Counted from the first letter of the stretch, positions 10,700-57,544 are shown. The stretch is 64,000 nt of DNA from Euleptes europaea (GCF_029931775.1 NC_079318.1:24380159-24444158); one strand, 5' to 3'. Program-made: numbers and translations. The notes: generated from the letters alone by a model not told the origin.

Positions 10700-13470
10700 G
10701 AATGTTTACACCGGTAGTGCTGAGTTAGGCTACAGTTGGTCCTTTGTCCTCCTCCCCAGCCCCTTCTCCTGTAAAAACAATCACATCTAGATAATTAAAA
10801 ACAGGGTTTTTAAATGACACTAACAGGAGATCCTTGACTGCAGCTGCAGTGTCACCAACAGCTAAAAACAGACACACACACCCCTTATCAGATTACTAAT
10901 TAGTTGATGTGGAGTGAGGTTTTTTTTTAAGTTACATAATTACAAATCACCACATTGTTTCAAGAACCTTTATACATCCTTTTAATTAGATTAGCTTTAC
11001 AAGCACTTTGAGAGCTCTTTCAGTAATGAACACTGCTTTTCAGAAGTTACATGACTTTATAGGAAATCTGCAAACGAATCCTGAATTTCTTTGCCTGCTA
11101 GATAAAAGTCTTGTGTTTTACAGCTGGCTAATGTCACGAAATAAAAATAGCATTATGAAGCTTTATCTTTAACCAGGACTAAACACATATACAGGCCATA
11201 AGAGTTTAAAAATAGTCTGAAACAGGTTCCTGTTTGGAGATGCCCAAGGCTGAAGATTTCAACTGACACGAACTGCTTCTAAACTGACATCAGAAGAACC
11301 AATTTGATGACCTTTTTGTAAGTAACAAATCGAGAGACTTAAGCACACTTTTAAATCTCCCCGACAAGCACACACGTAAGACACTGATCATTTTAATAGA
11401 GGGACTGAAAATAAGAACGTGAAGGCTTCTGTTGTGCATTTCTAACACAGAACCGACCTTCTACTAAACGTCATAAAAAAGCTGTTACGAGAAGTTAGAA
11501 ACGGTGTTTCTGGGGCCTGAGGCGGTGCATTGCACTGCAGGCCGGACAGTAAAGAAGATTCGCACTCCTTGGTCAGGTTTGCAGAGGCACTTACAGTAGA
11601 TATGATTTCTTCCGATTTACTGGGATTGAAGAGAAGAACCAAACAGTTAATTTTTTGACAACTAATTGTTTGTGGGGGGGAGAACCCAAGACATTTGCCC
11701 CAAGTCCCCCTAAAATGCTATCATGATACTGAATTTCCCCCTTCCTGTCAGTTGTCACTAAACACAATCTTTTTTTCATGTTTTACATGAATAGTCTTTT
11801 TTTAAATAAAAATTACTGAGCTTTCCATAGAAAAGGTCTCTAATAAGAGTACAAACTATACAGAGGCTAAAATCGTCATAAAGTACATACAGAAATATTT
11901 CTGTACACTCACATTGTTTTGATTAAGTGAGGGTCAAAGGACAGGCAATGGAAAGTTTAAGTGGGCAAAACCATATTTGCAAGGCTGGTAATATGTGGAA
12001 GGTTCCCTTTGGGGGGTTACATTTGAGCACACACCCACCGCTTCAAAATAAACATTTCAAACGTATCTGGTTGAGTGAACTTTATTCTCTATTGCTTCCT
12101 CAACTTCAAAAGAGGTAAAAAAAATTCCCGTGTGAACATCTTTAGTATTGCTCAGAGGTCAGTGTTTTTATAGGGAGAAAATGTCTCAGCAGTATGAAAG
12201 CCTTTACCTATTAAGCCTGTAGTGATGCACTGCAGGCTTAATACATTCATACTTGATACTACATAACCGATCAAGGGCCCAAACTGCAAATGAGAAAAGG
12301 ATGCTAGCACTTTGAACGGAAACAACATCAGTGATTTTAAGCTTAATTACCCTACAGACAGTAGCATGTTTTTAAAAAATGATTCAAGACAGAGAATTCT
12401 CCCATCAAGGCAGTAGAAAGGGTCTTGGTACATCTAAACCCTTATGTTGGAAGGGTCTCACGATACTTATGGGCACAGTACACTTGCCAGTTCATCTGCA
12501 ACAGCCCCACTAAAAGAAGCAGGAGCTGCAGAGAGCACAGCTACGTTCTTCAATCATTTCCATTCATATCAAATGGCTCTCGCAGGTGAGGTTCCTGGTG
12601 GATGCGGCCACAGTGCCCCATGCCAAGGACAGAATGGATAGTGTCAAGTTCACTTAATGCCAGCCAGTTACTTAGAAAACCCAAACAAGACAGATATTCT
12701 GGATTCAACGTATAAAACCACAAATTTTAGAAAGTAATTGACAGCTAAGATAGGCATCTTTCAGTTAAAAAAGTTTCATAGAAGACAGTCAACACAATAC
12801 AGCAGCATTTTTTTTAAAAAAAATTCAAATTAGTGTAAGATATGAAAATAAAACAATCGGGTTCTTAGCTGGTAATTAAAGTGCTCCATTTCGGACTTTA
12901 AATGTAAAAACAAAGTGATCATCAGTTACTGGCAACTCTTACTTAAATTAGGTTTTACATAGGAGAACAGTGTGAACAGCAGATTTATAAAAATAGATAA
13001 ATGCTATTTTGGAGAATAATTTTTTGTTTTGTTAAATTTTAATCAGCTGTACCTGGTTATACAAACATTATCTAAAATTTAAACTATGACCGTATTTTTA
13101 AAAGGGGGGGGGGGATATGAACAGCATTGAGTTGGATGACTGATCCGGCAAAGTATAAAGAATGGAAAAATTCTATGTAGGGCACTTCATGTGTAAGCTG
13201 TTTTTTTCTCTCTCATTGCTTATCTTCACATATGCAGTTACAGGACTGGAGTCACAATCATGTAGTACAATGCTTCAGCGGTTAGAAATCCATTTGACGC
13301 AACACTGAACCCCAATATTCATTTGTTTATTCAAAATGTCGATTTGGCGTTGATTTTCCTTTTCCCCATTATTCACATTCAAAAGTTAATAGATAGCGCC
13401 AAAGTTTGCTTTGGGGGGAGGATGGAGAAGAGACAGGACGTAGCACAGGAAATTGCTAGATCAAACGGCT
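10700..13470 (-). other. EGLN1: Probable EGLN1 3' UTR
   Basis: This stretch directly follows the EGLN1 stop codon and is almost free of recognisable repeats, unlike the DNA to its left, where a hAT MITE ends at 10602. Mammalian EGLN1 has a 3' UTR of roughly this size. Minus-strand AATAAA hexamers occur at 13331-13326 and 12086-12081. The true cleavage site cannot be fixed from sequence alone, so the left limit is a guess. No coding exon is seen here. Confidence 0.45.
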
Positions 13471-48060
<34,590 letters not shown>

Positions 48061-48084
48061 AGAGAGGGATCGACTCTATAAAGC

Positions 48085-48336
48085 CGTGGTTCCCAACCGT
48101 TATTTTTGACCAGGGACCACTAGGACTTTTTTATTCGGTGCAGGGACCCCAAGGTTCAAAATAAGAAGTTCCCAGAATTTGAAAATAAACTTTAATCATC
48201 ACTGTTAGTTCAACATTAAACTTAGAATAATAGTTGAATGTGGCTTTTTTTATGATAGAAAACTTTTAATTGAAAAGATTAATTTATTACGGGTTTATAA
48301 CTTTGTTTCGCGGACCTTAATTTAGTTCTCGCGGAC
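48085..48336. mobile_element. hAT-type MITE, right end missing
   Basis: About 85-90% alike by eye to 139-423 up to TTAGTTCTCGCGGAC, then breaks off before the right terminus. It abuts the EGLN1 CpG island. Confidence 0.8.
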
Positions 48337-49211
48337 TAATTAAAATAATAACACCAGTGTTGCACCAGGCAGAAGGAGGCTCCGGTATCTCCAAAGATAC
48401 CGCATAGCACACGTGCCGCGCCAGCCCCCCCCCCTTCATCGTGTCCTTTGTTTTTGATTTACTTAACCGGACCGTTGATGATAATACGCTTTTAAAGCCC
48501 TAAAATGCGTTTAGCTCGGTGTACAAGCCGCATTGTTTGGATTAGATCAGCGTGTTCAGGTAGTAGTCAGATCCGTGGGACTCATTGTGGCCCGCCTTAC
48601 TGCCGGGCCCTATGTTGTAAAAGCAGCATGTGACGAAAGTTGGTCCCATTGCTGTAAACCAATTGAATTTTGTCAGACTTCCCAGTACAAATACATAGGG
48701 GTCAGATGTGCATGGAGCAGCCAGATGGGAAAATAGAGATGGAGTATGAATAATGGTGTCTCTTCAACGGGATGTTCACAATTCTTTAGGGTAAAGTTGG
48801 CCTTGGAATTTATTTCCATGTCAGACAGTGTGGTTTGTCGTTGCCTCCCAAAAGCTGTTTTATGGTGGCACTCACTAGTTCTCAAAATTCCAGAAGTGCG
48901 CACAAGATCAGCAAGATTTGCGACCTCTTGAGCTGAAGCTGAATTTAATGTGGACCTTTAAGGTTCCCCGTCTTTGCCTTGGCTTCAGTCTATAGTCCTG
49001 GGCAGATCCCAGTCTAATATACTCTTCTCCCTGACATGCTAGTTTTCCTTGGCCAGGGAGAATGTTAAGGCAAGTGAACCCACGCATAGTCCTGCAAATT
49101 AGGCATTGTATTGTACGATTTGTCTGCATGTGAAAATTGGGTACTTTTATCTGATCACATCAGGCCTTCTGCCTAAAGCCGGAATTACAGTAACATTTGA
49201 TTACTCAAATA

Positions 49212-49286
<75 letters not shown>

Positions 49287-49970
49287 ATAAACGTCTAGAA
49301 AGGTAACTGTCACGAGTGCAGGGAAAAGACACCAGTTTTATTTATCTACTTAGACAATATTATTATAAGTTGTAATAACAGCAATAGCACTTGACTATAT
49401 GAGTTCATTTTCCAATTATATATAGATAGCTAGAGAGAGAGACTCCCATCCTAGATATACATTCCGGGCAGTAAACCCTACTGAATAAAATGGGATATGT
49501 CTGAGTAAACCTGTTTAGGATTGCTTCTAAAATTTCCTACCAAAGCATCCCTTATCTACATAGGGCAAACAGCAAAAAAATAAATCGACAAACAATGGAA
49601 ACCAGCAGTCATCAATCTACAAGGCCTGATTGTTCAGAATGAATGCCTTGGTATGGCTCATACATAGCGGTCCAGAATATTTAAGAATAAACTAATACTT
49701 TTATCTGGAGTTGTTCTAGCTGGAATGACTATGATCAACCGGTAAATAAAAGAGAACTTCAAAGGGAGATTCCAGCATGACATTGCTAAATTAGAACTCA
49801 TCCGCAAATTTGATGGTATTTGTTTAGAACTCAATTAAGACAATGGTTTCCTTTCACACTGCAGGTGTGAGATTAACTCAGCAAAAGTAGGAAGATTATT
49901 ACTAGTTGCTGCTGTTGTGGGGGACTACTAAGCATATCTTGTATACATTTGAGCTCAGAGAAATGTCTTA
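48337..49970. other. Intergenic, unassigned apart from a microsatellite
   Basis: No gene or element recognised; (ATCT)n at 49210-49287 and a fragment of the GCAATCC-type MITE at 49457-49520. Confidence 0.5.
49210..49287. repeat. (ATCT)n tetranucleotide microsatellite, about 19 units
   Basis: Uninterrupted CTAT repeat; likely length-polymorphic. Confidence 0.95.
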
Positions 49971-50488
49971 GGGGGTTACCGCACTCAGCCTTAGGGCATT
50001 TTTTAAAGTTGGACAACGTTATATAATAAATCGTTTCCGATGTGTTCCCTGCCGCACTCTTCTACTCCAGCACGGTGTTCAAGGATTTCTGAAACGTTGC
50101 ATGGAGGGGGTGGGGTGGGCGCGAGAGCTTCTCGCCGGACTCATGGGTCCTGCCGCCACGCCTAGAGGCGCCCCGAAGAAGGGCGGCTGGCTGGGATCGC
50201 GGAAGAGGGCGGAGGGCTTCTCGCCAGACTCGCGGGTCGTTAGTGACGTCACTTAAACGGAGCAAACCAATACACCGCTTGTAAAGGGTTTTTGGATACC
50301 ATGGCCAATAAACGGTTGGAAGACGTCTTCACAGCTGAAGGGGACAAAGTAAGTGTGAACACCATTTTTTACAACAATTTCAAACCCTTAATAAATCGGT
50401 GGGAAAACACTGAAAGTGCGAACAGATTTTTTTACAACATTTCCAAACTCTTGAAACATCACTGGGAATACCTAGTGCGGTAACGGCC
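49971..50488 (+). mobile_element. Longer Harbinger-like MITE with CpG-rich interior and 60-aa ORF
   Basis: Ends GGGGGTTACCGCAC / GTGCGGTAACGGCC. The right half (from about 50286) matches the other copies. The left half is different and CpG-rich (50090-50260), with a TGACGTCA site at 50244-50251. ACCATGG at 50299-50305 opens a 60-codon frame (50301-50483) that stops in the terminal repeat. Confidence 0.7.
50301..50483 (+). CDS. Short ORF inside the MITE, unknown function
   Basis: 60 aa starting MANKRLEDVFTAEGDK from an ATG in ideal Kozak context (ACCATGG) and ending HHWEYLVR at the TAA that belongs to the terminal inverted repeat. It contains a twofold repeat of the pattern N-[TR]-[IF]-FYN-x-x-K-x-L...W-E. 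Related frames exist in the copies at 3107-3387 (plus) and, on minus, at 41.1 and 3.4 kb. It resembles no transposase known to me and may simply be an open frame created by the repeat units. Expression not established. Confidence 0.25.
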   Translation: MANKRLEDVFTAEGDKVSVNTIFYNNFKPLINRWENTESANRFFYNISKLLKHHWEYLVR

Positions 50489-51920
50489 ACAGTCTGTACT
50501 TCTTACATTTCATGGCCAAGTTCTTGAAAACTAGGGGAAGAACTCATGGACTGCTGTTGGCAGGATACCCTGTATTCATTTGAGGATAAACTTAAAAAAC
50601 AACAACACATACAACCCAAAAAACACAGGAGCCAAGATTCCTTAAAACCTGCAAGGGCCGCTCAGCCTAGCTGGCTCCTAGGCTTTCCCCCCAGATTGGA
50701 AAGATCATCAGTGGATTAGACTGGTTAGAAGGATGTGTAAGTTTTGGTGTATTCCTTCCCCTTGCATCATTACCGATTTTTAAAAATATAAGTAAAGCTG
50801 TTTGACAGTAGTGGTTTTTGAAGGAAAACAACATGCGAAGAAAGAGTTAAATAGTCTTCCTCTCCTATGCTTGTCTCCCAGTTTAAATCCCAGTCCCCAT
50901 GACTGCATGATGTTAAAAAGGCGCCAAGAAAAATAGTCACATGAGTAATAAATTAATCTCTTGCTGCAGCACTTTAAACCAGTAGTCCTAAAAGGCAGAC
51001 CTGCCTAAGACAAATTACAGTAACTTTGACACAAAGGAAACATGGATTACCAAGGTAAACTCATTCGGTTCCAAAATAAGCATACTAACTGAGGTGTGTA
51101 CTGAAAACCATGGAACCATCATGGTTACCAAAATATAAGGATGGATCCAAACACACCCCCAGGCTGTGCTGATCCTTTAACAGGTGTGCAGCTCTGCCAA
51201 GTACAGCCAGAAAACACCTCCTTGGTCATAAGAACTCACCAACCTGACCTCCTCCTTGTCCGAAATTAACACTGCTCCAACTGCTCATTTGCTTTATCTT
51301 GGGATCCATTTCTTGGCCCAACTAGAATATAATCCAGACACGAGGCCTCGATTTTATATACATAGATTATGATAATGACAGCCTGTCCTTGGATTTTTGA
51401 CAATTACCACGGATATGAATATGCAACATGTTTCAGTAGTTAATGTTGTAGCCACTCTTAGCTACCTCTTATAGCTGCAGCTCTAAAACAACATTGTAGA
51501 TTAGAAGTTTGCAAACTTTCAAGACATTCCCATACTGCCCTTGTCCTCATTTTAAACTTTGTACTCTGAAGAGTTCAAAGGCAAACAACACATTGTTTGG
51601 GAGGTTTCTCAATTAGCTCTTGCAAGAAAGAAAGAAACATGCTTTTTTTTTTTTTTTTTAACCTCCTGATTCTGGCTCAAGGAAATCACCAGCCTCTGAA
51701 AATGCCTAAAAGTTCATAAGGGGCAGGGAATGCTTCCTTTAAAAATCTAGTAACTTTGTAATGTTTTATGAGATAAAAAGGCAGCATCTTTCTTTTGTGG
51801 TATTGCCTTTCTGTTAACTTCAACCCAGTGAAAACTGTTCAAAGATTCAAAGGCCTTACTGAGTGGGGGATTGTGTTTACTATTTAGAGTGGACAGGACT
51901 TAAAGAGAAAGTAATCACAA
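50489..51920. other. Intergenic, nothing recognised
   Basis: AT-rich with a T run at 51642-51659; no repeat or coding signal seen. Confidence 0.5.
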
Positions 51921-51921
51921 C

Positions 51922-52000
51922 ATGTGTGTGTGTAAAGTGCCTTCAAGTCGCAGCTGACTTATGGCGACCCCTTTTGAGGTTTTCATGGCAAGAGACTAAC
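51922..52000 (-). mobile_element. 5S SINE 3' fragment
   Basis: (GT)n then GTCGCAGCTGACTTATGGCG, the tail half only, read on minus. Confidence 0.7.
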
Positions 52001-52251
52001 TTTCACTAATTGGAAAGTTGGGGTTCCTTTAGGAGGAGAAGGGTTGTTTTTAAAGGACGATGTGCTCACTCAGGTTAATGAACAAAATCTACAGAAAGGA
52101 AGTGTTAAATACCCTTTAACATTATCATATTGTTCTTTTTGTTGAGAGTGATGTCGCAGGGACTTCCAGGAGGTGCTTGTGAGAGTCACACAACTTCCTT
52201 ACATACTTCATCAGCAGTGGTAAAAACAGTAGTGGAAGGGTAGAACAGCAG

Positions 52252-52377
52252 CATTGCAAAGGGGATAGCCATATTGGTCTGTTGTACCAAAGTAAAACAA
52301 AAGTCCAGTGTTAAAGACTTGATGTTTATTTCAGTATGAACTTTGTGAGTCACAGCTCACGTCTTCAGAATTCAGAA
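52252..52377 (-). mobile_element. Penelope-like repeat end, diverged, interrupted by a SINE on its right
   Basis: ATAGCCATATTGGTCTGTTG, AAAAGTCCAGTGTTAAAGAC and, on minus at 52367-52341, CTGAAGA C GTGAGC TGTG ACTCAC AAAG, a decayed version of the motif at 45589-45618. A small related fragment is at 53527-53570. Confidence 0.45.
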
Positions 52378-52399
52378 CTGCGCCAGGTATTTGGGTCTT

Positions 52400-52705
52400 C
52401 AAAAAAAAGGTAAAGGTCCCCTGTGCAATCACCTGGCCATTCATGACCCATGGAGTGACGTCACATCCTGACGTTTCCAAGGCAGACTTTGTTTACGGGG
52501 TGGTTTGCCAGTGCCTTTCCCAGATCTTCCCTTTACCCCCAGCAAGCTGGGTACTCATTTTACTGACCTCGGAAGGATGGAAGGCTGAGTCAACCTTGAG
52601 CCGGCTACCTGAAACCAACTTCCGTCAGGATCGAACTCAGGTCATGAGCAGTGCTTGGACTGCAGTACTGCAGCTTACCAATCTGCACCACAGGGCTCTT
52701 TTGTC
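52400..52705 (-). mobile_element. Sauria-type SINE, full length, with 8-bp target duplication
   Basis: Minus strand: CCTGTGGTGCAGATTGGTAA head, B box GAGTTCGATCCTGACGG, body and AAAGGTAAAGGTCCCCTGTG on plus at the 3' end. TGGGTCTT flanks at 52392-52399 and 52706-52713. Confidence 0.88.
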
Positions 52706-53229
52706 TGGGTCTTAAGTGCGGGTAAAAGCCAAGCAACCTAAATGGATGTCAAGGTCTTATATAACCCCAAAATTTTACAGAGGCACAAAAATTAGCAAAG
52801 ACTATCGGTAGCTATGTTGGCTCACAGAAAAGGTGTGCGCTACAGATATCAGTTGTTTCCACACGGATATTTTGCTCTGCTTTGGCTTCCTTACTGAAGT
52901 GATGTTTCCGGGAGCACCTGACTTGTGGTTTCTTCAAGCAGGAGACTCCCTCAAATGCTGGTCCAGCTGGACTGCAGTAGGCATGGGCTGTAGCCAGGAT
53001 AAGCCACTGTAGACAGGTCCTTAAATCTGCAATCAGACTCTGGCCAGGCATTGGCAAGAAGGGCACTGATTCGGTAACATGCCCCTTCAAATCCCTAGTT
53101 GATGCTCACCTTCCTCTCCATTCTGAGGCCAGAACGCAGTGGTTGTGATGCCAGCAATATGGGAGGGTGGAGTAGACATCTGTTCTCCCATAAAGCCATC
53201 ATGGTATTGAGCGGCCACAGGTATCAACA

Positions 53230-53400
53230 TATATTGTATCTAGTATGCTTTTATTGTGCCCTTCTTCTAAGCAGCTCAGGGTGGTATGCATGGACGCCCC
53301 TTCTCCATTCTTTCCTCACAACAATCTTGTGAGGTAGGTAGACTGAGTGCATGTGTGACAGGGCCAGTGAACTTTATGGCAGTGTGGGGATGTCCCCAAA
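53230..53400 (-). mobile_element. tRNA SINE 3' part, diverged
   Basis: CTTTATTGTGCCC-like start, then TTCCTCACAACAATCTTGTG and AGGTAGGTAGACTGAGTGCA, the usual 3' half of the TAGTGGT SINE on minus; the head is lost. Confidence 0.5.
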
Positions 53401-54199
53401 ACAGAATTCCACTCTCTTAAGACTAAGTAGATGTCTCCTCAGCACTAATTGGGATACACAGATTTGGTTGGTTCTAATAAAAAAGCATTTGTATCAATGG
53501 TTTTTATTTTTAGCAAAAACCATTTAAGCAGTACAAGCCATGTTGGTCTGGTAGTGAAACACTGACTACAAGTTCAGTTGGAATGCCTTTTTGTATAAGA
53601 TTCTTTATAAATACCAGTTATGCAGTTTCCCATAGATGAATTCCAAGGGGTTACACAGCACAGAATAGTAATTCTTTCCAAAAGCTGAGAACCCTTTTCA
53701 ACAGCAAGCTGTTTTTCAAAGGCACCAAATAATCATAACATAACCTTCTCCCTTGGCACTGTTACTTAACACAGTTACATCACCGTGACTCAGCATAACG
53801 ACTTGTTAAAAACAATATTAGAAGGCCTAATTCTGATTTTTTTTTATAAATGTGTTCATTTTAATCTACTTTCTGTTCTTTACTTTATTCTATAGGAATT
53901 GCTGCGTTAACAGTAAAACTGATGAACCCACTGAGCCCTCTTGAATTTACTCACAATACTTTGCTTTGGCTCTTTGTTCTAGTTCTGCAAAGGAAGGATA
54001 GAAGCATCTGACAAAAATGGATCTTACGATGTATTGCAGGCAATGCTCAAACGATAGCAGTAAGCCCTGCCAGAAGCCCTGGTCCCTGGCAGCTGCCCCA
54101 ACTCAGGATATGCTGAGACTGGCCCTGTGAGGGGTAGTTATTTGCCCCATTGGGATCCTTCTGCTAGTTCCCGTGATGATCATAAGGTATATGTAACGT
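53401..54199. other. Intergenic, nothing recognised
   Basis: AT-rich, apart from a small Penelope-like fragment at 53527-53570. Confidence 0.45.
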
Positions 54200-54299
54200 G
54201 ATCCACTAACCATCTTTTGGTATATAATATGTTGCATAAGTCAGAGTCTGATTCACTCGCTATCCTTTGGTATATAATATGTTGCATAAACCATTTGCT
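54200..54299. repeat. 50-bp tandem duplication
   Basis: Two units share TTTGGTATATAATATGTTGC at 54216 and 54266; period 50 bp, moderately diverged elsewhere. Confidence 0.85.
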
Positions 54300-55160
54300 C
54301 ACAAGCTTTGTAAAGTATCCACTTTTAAATCATTACAATCAATTATCAGTCATTAGCAAGAACAGAGTAACTATTACAGAAGTAAAAATATTATTGAACA
54401 ACACCTAATGTTTGTTTTTAAATCCCATTTTTAAAAAAGCTTCCAGATATTCTTGGTGTATGCACATCTTCCCTGAAGGGACAGGTCAAGCCTTCCAAGA
54501 GGCTTTTTACAGCTTACCTAGTTTACAGCAATTTGGGGAGCTAGGAGAGACAGCTATTTGGAGGGACAGACTTTTTTTGGGGGGGGGGATTTCAGTTGTT
54601 GTAAGATGTGGCATCTCCAAGTGGCTGCCTCTCTCAGGCCCATCTCCATGAATGGGCGAGTCCCATGGGCAGTCTTGTACAACAGCTGCAGCTCAAAGTT
54701 CAGAAGAGCCTATTTCCGGTTATATATTTGCTGTGTGTTGATGGCACTTTCCGTCACCATCTGATCAAACCGCATGCTTCTTGCTTACTTGGTCAGGAGT
54801 AATTGTCCCTTTGTCTGATAAGAGGCCTTTAATTAAAGTAGCTGTTTTTCATATCAGGTGCAAATCTTTTGAGGAGCAGTTATTCTGGTCACCAATTACA
54901 AATATAACTTCAACTGTTATGTAACAAAATTAAAACTTTGCATAGTGCCTTTTTCTTGGTTTGCCGAGTTTGCAAACTGCAGTTGTAGCTGTGCCTTTAG
55001 AAGGAGCTTGAATATATGAAGTGACCTTTACTGAGTAACACCATTGGTCTGTAAAGGTCAATATTGCTTGCTCTGCCTGGCAGCAACTCTCCAGGGTCTC
55101 TGGTAGAAGTTTTTCACCTCACCTGCTATCTGATCCTTATAACAGGAGATATTGGTGGAC
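54300..55160. other. Intergenic, nothing recognised
   Basis: AT-rich with a G run near 54580. No element identified. Confidence 0.45.
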
Positions 55161-55221
55161 AGACTTGGGACCATCTGCATTCAAAGCAGATTCTCTACCA
55201 CTGAGCAATAGCCCCCTCCCC
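55161..55221 (-). mobile_element. tRNA SINE head fragment
   Basis: Minus strand GGGGGCTATTGCTCAGTGGT, TAGAGAATCTGCTTTGAATGC and GGTCCCAAGTC, a tRNA-like head of the 4522-type SINE. Confidence 0.7.
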
Positions 55222-55522
55222 TGTAAAATTAACAGGTCATAATGCTTTTTCAATGCTGCAGCATGGTTTTCCTGCTTATTACTGTGAGTGCTTATGCATG
55301 GAATTTTACCTATGGTTTGATGCTCTCTCGACCAACACTTTTCTGTTGCGAATTCAAAAAAACACTATGCACCAGCAAATTCACCAGCTCAGATCCAGAA
55401 GCACGAGTCCAAGAAAGCATTTGAGTCCCTGACCATTGAAACACTGCTTTGTAATTGGCTGTATTGCTTACTGTGAGAAAAACGTCACCACCACCACCTC
55501 GCTACCCTGCCCCGTGCTTTGG

Positions 55523-55712
55523 TTTATGCATGGAGATTTCACCCGGGCTGATCTCAGGGGAGATCAAAGAATCGGGTTTTAACAGGTACGGGAAGATGTG
55601 GGATTTGTGAGGGCTGGCTGCGAGGTTATCTCTAATGGATGGAAAACTCATGCATAACTCCAAGGAACAACCGAACGTGGGGCGAACCTGAGTCCAAGTA
55701 TCCATGCATTAA
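55523..55712. mobile_element. Possible fold-back miniature element
   Basis: TTTATGCATGGAGATTTCAC on the left and TCCATGCATTAATTACC on the right are roughly inverted; the interior is weakly symmetric. The similar start TTATGCATGGAATTTTACC is at 55292. Confidence 0.3.
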
Positions 55713-55927
55713 TTACCTATGTAACATCTGGTATTTTTTCTGATCAGTTCTGATCAGTAACTTATTTTGGCAGCTTATAAAATTTCATTTATCCAATATT
55801 ATCTTAATTACTTACTGCTATTTTATTGCTGCTGGTTTATGGTATTTAATTGTAGTACACTACAGCATTATATTTTTATGTTTCAAAAATATGCCAAACA
55901 GTACAATTGCATAAATGATGTATTTTG

Positions 55928-56134
55928 TTGGTTCTTGTAGGTTATCCGGGCTGTGTAACCATGGTCTTGGTATTTTCTTTCTGACGTTTCGCCAGCAGCT
56001 GTGGCAGGCATCTTCAGAGGAGTGTTACTTCAGTGTTACTCCTCTGAAGATGCCTGCCACAGCTGCTGGCGAAACGTCAGGAAAGAAAATACCAAGACCG
56101 CGGTTACACGGCCCGGATAACCTACAAGAACCAA
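55928..56134. mobile_element. 207-bp inverted pair of Penelope-like repeats, each with a hammerhead-like motif
   Basis: TTGGTTCTTGTAGGTTATCC...TGACGTTTCGCCAGCAGCTG is inverted after a spacer of about 14 bp. Plus motif 56044-56078: CTGAAGA T GCC...GGC GAAAC GTC; minus motif 56017-55983. The arms are about 95% identical by eye. Similar sequence is widespread in vertebrate genomes; the Penelope link is inferred. Confidence 0.6.
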
Positions 56135-56419
56135 TGAACTCTGACCGTGAAAGTCTTGGACGATGTATTTTGTGTTGTTAAGGCAGTAAAATATGTTTAC
56201 ATTTGATAGTAAAGTAAGTATTGCATATATTTAAAATTTCCCAATCGTTTCTGTTCTCCGCCCCCCCAACTCTGGAGGGGGGAGGGGGAGAGTCTGATAA
56301 TGATAAAAGAGCAGGGTAAGTAAAATGTATTTAGGAGATTCAGAAAAATGTTGTTTAAAGGAGTTTTGAGAATGAGAGGGTGGACAAGATTAGCATGTAT
56401 ATGGAGGCTCTAAGTATGT

Positions 56420-56568
56420 AACATAAGAACATAAGAAAAGCCATGCTGGATCAGACCAAGGCCCATCAAGTCCAGCAGTCTGTTCACAAAGTGGCCTGGT
56501 GCCTCTAGGAAGCCCACAAATAAGACGACTGCAGCAGCATCCTACCTGTGTTTCAGAAAACAGCCTTA
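56420..56568 (-). mobile_element. CR1-like LINE 3' tail
   Basis: ACATAAGAACATAAGAAAAG...CAAGTCCAGCAGTCTGTTCA, the same 3' end as 2309-2860. Confidence 0.75.
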
Positions 56569-56648
56569 GAATCATAGAACTGGAAGGGACCACCAGGGCC
56601 ATGTAGTCCAACCCCCTGCACAAGGCAGGAAATTCACAACTAACCCCC
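56569..56648 (-). mobile_element. CR1 LINE 3' end fragment
   Basis: GAATCATAGAACTGGAAGGG...CCAACCCCCTGCACAAGGCA is the reverse complement of the CR1 terminus seen at 17560-17615. It abuts the other LINE tail. Confidence 0.8.
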
Positions 56649-56859
56649 CCTTATAGAACAGTAAGTATATAATAAGGGACCAATGGGGAAATGAGTTTGG
56701 GTAGAACAGAGGAACTCAAAAGAAATAAAAAAGGAAGAGAAGAGTTGCTTAAGAAAGGGCAGGGAAGTGAATGTAATCTTGATTTTGCTCACTGAGTGGA
56801 TGTGTGGCAATAGAACTCCAAAATACTCTTAGCGAAAAAGACAGATTTGTTTTTTGGGG

Positions 56860-56985
56860 AAATAGATGAATCTTCCTGATACTGAGTCAGAACATTGGTC
56901 TATCAAGATTGGTATGGGGCTGAACCTGGGACCTCCTGTATACAACACATGTGGCTCTGTCTCTCAGCCATAGCTCTTCTCTAAA
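56860..56985 (-). mobile_element. tRNA-derived SINE
   Basis: Minus strand AGAGCTATGGCTGAGAGACA, B box GGTTCAGCCCC, tail TCTGACTCAGTATCAGGAAG; related to 4522-4737. Confidence 0.65.
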
Positions 56986-57544
56986 CTGACAGGCTCCTGC
57001 TTAAATAATGTCTGTAACAAAATTTCAACTCTGCTGCGTCTGCTAGAGAGAACTAATGACGTTGTGTAATCCTGTATGCAAAACATGCTTGGAACAACAT
57101 TGCTGGGATTCCCCTTCTTAGTTGTTATGTATTATCATAGTTAGTGTTCATAAATTGGGAAATTTGGGACAGCTTCTTGGGAAAATGCTGCAAAGCAGTT
57201 GAGTCTGGCACAAGACTAAGCTAACATGAGAGTGGGTGGATGTTGATAAGTTTGTCTCTTCCAAATGTTTTATACAATCTTTAAATGGGTGGCTTGAGAA
57301 AATAAATACCCCCCCCCAAAAAATAGCACCACTTCTGACCAACATCACTTGATATATCACTTCCAGCTCATTTTTGTAATCCTGCCACGCTGATTGTGGT
57401 GGCAGAGCGAGGAAGTGCTGAGGTGGTGGAAGCAGCAGCAGACCCTTTGCCTTCCTCTTAGTCACTGCCTTCCACTTATGAAGTTGGCAGTCCAGAAGCA
57501 AGCACAGGGCCACTGTGGCACCCCTACCTGGGCCACCAAGGTAG

